Shown here: piece by piece, positions 47,439 through 49,387 of the stretch
Numbering within the stretch: the stretch's first letter is position 1
Layout of the letters: every line of letters starts with the position of its first letter
Assembly (NCBI RefSeq): GCF_015762685.1
Contig: NZ_PEHF01000014.1
Span: forward strand, 1-49,387
Length of the DNA: 49,387 nt
Source: Candidatus Symbiopectobacterium sp. 'North America'
Lineage (GTDB): Bacteria > Pseudomonadota > Gammaproteobacteria > Enterobacterales > Enterobacteriaceae
Reading direction: 5' to 3'
Made by a program: the position numbers and the translations under genes
The notes under the pieces: model-generated
The model's input: only the letters and a program-made list of their open reading frames with translations
Told to the model about the DNA's origin: nothing
The model's database searches: none

Positions 47439-48362
47439 ATGTCAAAGCGACTCCCTCCGCTCAATGCGTTGCGTGTATTTGATTCTGCCGCCCGCCACCT
47501 CAGCTTCACCAAAGCGGCGGAGGAACTGTTTGTCACACAGGCTGCTGTCAGTCATCAAATCAAGTCATTAGAAGATTTTTTGGGGCTCAAGCTGTTTCGT
47601 CGCCGCAATCGCTCTTTGCTGCTGACGGAAGAGGGGCAAAGCTACTATCTTAATATAAAAGAGATCTTCTCTTCACTCAATGAGGCGACGCGCAAGTTAC
47701 AGTCACGCAGTGCCAAAGGGGCATTGACGGTCAGCCTGTTGCCCAGCTTCGCTATCCATTGGCTGGTACCGCGATTATCGAGTTTCAATGCGGAGTTTCC
47801 GGGGATTGATGTGCGAATTCAGGCGGTAGATCGCCAGGAAGATCGCCTGTCAGATGATGTGGATGTGGCGATTTTTTACGGGCGCGGCAACTGGCATGGA
47901 TTGCGCGTTGAAAAGCTTTATGCTGAGTATCTGTTGCCTGTCTGTTCTCCGGTATTGCTAACGGGCAAGCATCCGCTTAAAACCCCGCAGGATCTGGTAG
48001 GGCATACCCTGTTGCATGATGCGTCTCGTCGCGACTGGTTGGCCTACACCCGGCAGCTTGGTGTGCAGATCAACGTGCAGCAAGGGCCGATTTTCAGTCA
48101 CAGTGCGATGGTGTTGCAGGCGGCGATCCACGGACAGGGGGTCGCTTTGGCAAATAACGTGATGGCCCAGACCGAGATTGAAGCGGGCCGGTTAGTGTGC
48201 CCGTTTAACGACGTATTGGTCAGTAAAAATGCTTTTTATCTGGTTTGTCATGACAGTCAGGCTGAACTGGGTAAAATAGCCGCCTTTCGCCACTGGATTT
48301 TGGCGCGCGCGGCAAGCGAGCAAGAGAAGTTTCGTTTCCGCTATGACAACGCCGCACGTTGA
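47439..48362 (+). CDS. gcvA: GcvA, LysR-type regulator of glycine cleavage and gcvB
   Basis: GcvA activates gcvB and, with GcvR, switches the gcvTHP glycine-cleavage operon in response to glycine and purines. The 307-residue protein (305 in E. coli) has the LysR helix-turn-helix in HLSFTKAAEELFVTQAAVSH (about 20-40), followed by EDFLGLKLFRRRNRSLLLTE. The periplasmic-binding-like effector domain includes SLLPSFAIHWLVPRL and HSAMVLQAAIHGQGVALANN. It is divergent from gcvB with overlapping promoters. Intact. Confidence 0.96.
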   Translation: MSKRLPPLNALRVFDSAARHLSFTKAAEELFVTQAAVSHQIKSLEDFLGLKLFRRRNRSLLLTEEGQSYYLNIKEIFSSLNEATRKLQSRSAKGALTVSLLPSFAIHWLVPRLSSFNAEFPGIDVRIQAVDRQEDRLSDDVDVAIFYGRGNWHGLRVEKLYAEYLLPVCSPVLLTGKHPLKTPQDLVGHTLLHDASRRDWLAYTRQLGVQINVQQGPIFSHSAMVLQAAIHGQGVALANNVMAQTEIEAGRLVCPFNDVLVSKNAFYLVCHDSQAELGKIAAFRHWILARAASEQEKFRFRYDNAAR

Positions 48363-48410
48363 TATGTGGTGTTCGGGTAGTATTTGATTCGATTTACTGT
48401 GGAAAATACG

Positions 48411-48806
48411 ATGAACAGTCGTTTTATGCTGATGTTTTCCGCGATCAGCGGGTTTGTGTTTGTAGCGTTGGGTGCCTTTGGTACGCATTTGCTCAGCAAA
48501 TCGCTGGGCGCAGCCGAAATGGCCTGGCTAAAAACGGGGCTTGAATATCAGGCGTTTCATACGCTGGCGATTCTGGCGCTGTCGGTATTGATGCGCCAGC
48601 GCCGTAATCTGTGGTTTTATTGGAGCAGCATTGTGTTGGCGCTTGGCACCGTGCTGTTTAGCGGCAGTCTTTATTGTCTGGCGCTGTCGCACCTGCGGTT
48701 TTGGGCGTTTGTCACGTCGGTTGGCGGTCTCTTCTTCCTGACCGGATGGGTTTTGATGTTGATTGGCGTGCTGCGCCTGACAAGAAAGGCGAAAAGTAAT
48801 GAATAA
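48411..48806 (+). CDS. ygdD: YgdD, DUF423 inner-membrane protein
   Basis: A 131-residue membrane protein with four hydrophobic segments, the same length as E. coli YgdD (DUF423/TMEM256 family, function unknown). From ATG 48411 it reads [20 protein letters not shown], then [27 protein letters not shown] and [20 protein letters not shown]. It lies 48 bp after gcvA and its 3' end overlaps the rlmM start by eight bases. Intact. Confidence 0.94.
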   Translation: MNSRFMLMFSAISGFVFVALGAFGTHLLSKSLGAAEMAWLKTGLEYQAFHTLAILALSVLMRQRRNLWFYWSSIVLALGTVLFSGSLYCLALSHLRFWAFVTSVGGLFFLTGWVLMLIGVLRLTRKAKSNE

Positions 48807-49356
48807 GGTAATTTTATATTGCCGCCCCGGTTTCGAAAAAGAGTGTGCGGCAGAGATAACGGAAAAAGCCACCGCACACGAGGTTTTTGGCTTCACCAGG
48901 GTTAAAGAAAACTGTGGCTATGTGATATATGAATGCTATCAGCATGAAGATGCCGATCGTTTAATCAAAACATTGCCGTTTGATACGCTGGTTTTTGCCC
49001 GTCAATGGTTCGTGTGCGGTGAGCTGTTGCGAGATTTGCCGCCGGAAGATCGCATTACCCCGATCGTCGGCATGCTGACTGGTGCGATTGAACGGGCTGG
49101 AGAACTGCGCGTTGAAGTACCGGACACCAATGAAAGCAAAGAATTGCTGAAGTTTTGCCGCAAGTTCACCGTGCCTTTGCGCGCGGCCCTGAAGGAAAAT
49201 GGCATTCTGCTGCCGTATGAAAAGGCATCTCGTCCGGTTATCCATGTGTTGTTTATTGCCGCGGGGCATTGCTATGTGGGCTATTCCTACAGTAATAACC
49301 ACTCGCCGTTTTACATGAGTATCCTGTGGGGGAGTGATCATTTCTGCATAGCCTGA
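48799..49356 (+). pseudogene. rlmM: rlmM, 23S rRNA C2498 methyltransferase, 3' half missing
   Basis: RlmM adds the 2'-O-methyl group to C2498 of 23S rRNA; the E. coli protein has 366 residues. Here the N-terminal THUMP-like part is well kept: [40 protein letters not shown], and [20 protein letters not shown] to [13 protein letters not shown]. After about residue 175, near base 49323, the match stops at once. Ten unrelated residues lead to TGA at 49356. The whole Rossmann methyltransferase domain with the S-adenosylmethionine site is absent. The final 60 bp contain a small hairpin (CGCC/GGCG near 49367-49380). A deletion or an element insertion at about 49323 is the likely cause. Confidence 0.85.
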
Positions 49357-49387
49357 AATAGCACGACGCCTTGAATGGCGCGGCTTT

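Overview
The window looks like chromosome from an enterobacterium of the Pectobacteriaceae/Sodalis neighbourhood that is losing genes. Gene order from tas to rlmM follows the Escherichia coli block tas-ygdR-ygdQ-mutH / rppH-ptsP-lgt-thyA-ppdA-ppdB-ygdB-ppdC-recC-ptrA-recB-recD / argA / amiC-tRNA-fMet-mltA / tcdA / csdE-csdA / ygdI-gcvB-gcvA-ygdD-rlmM. Within it sit a KdgM-type oligogalacturonate porin, as in plant-associated soft-rot relatives, and a lone type III effector/chaperone pair. The density of fresh lesions suggests a recently host-restricted lineage, such as a Sodalis- or Symbiopectobacterium-like insect associate. That placement is inference; the sequence alone does not fix the genus.

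Layout. 0.3-2.6 kb: AT-richer island with a type III secretion chaperone and a 600-residue unrecognised putative effector, where E. coli carries lplT-aas. 2.6-11.2 kb: tas (broken), ygdR, ygdQ (damaged), mutH, a DnaA-box cluster in the position of DARS2, rppH, ptsP (amber stop), lgt, thyA. 11.3-13.2 kb: minor pseudopilin operon, largely broken. 13.3-25.2 kb: recC-ptrA-recB-recD, all intact. 25.2-28.2 kb: a periplasmic protein, a broken formylglycine-generating-enzyme-like gene, and argA with two lesions behind an intact ArgR operator. 28.5-31.3 kb: amiC, initiator tRNA, mltA. 31.5-43.6 kb: accessory block with the KdgM-like porin, a minus-strand peptide-type ABC transporter / amidohydrolase / SDR / TetR / DapA-like operon, and a divergent molybdopterin oxidoreductase. 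Most of that operon is damaged. 43.7-49.4 kb: tcdA, csdE-csdA, ygdI, GcvB sRNA, gcvA, ygdD, and rlmM cut off after its N-terminal half.

Functionally, DNA repair and recombination (mutH, recBCD), thymidylate synthesis, lipoprotein maturation (lgt), peptidoglycan turnover (amiC, mltA), tRNA modification (csdA/csdE/tcdA) and the GcvA/GcvB regulatory pair are kept. Arginine synthesis (argA), nitrogen-PTS (ptsP), pseudopilins and a whole catabolic operon are being lost. Lesions fall into three classes: in-frame TAA/TAG stops (tas, ptsP, ppdC, argA, FGE-like, ABC permease), small frameshifts, and in-frame deletions that look like slippage between short repeats (ygdQ, DapA-like protein, peptide-binding protein).

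The best candidate for something undescribed is the chaperone/effector pair at the left end. Other leads are a 62-nt near-perfect hairpin between ygdI and gcvB, and a GC-rich, self-complementary non-coding block between tcdA and csdE.
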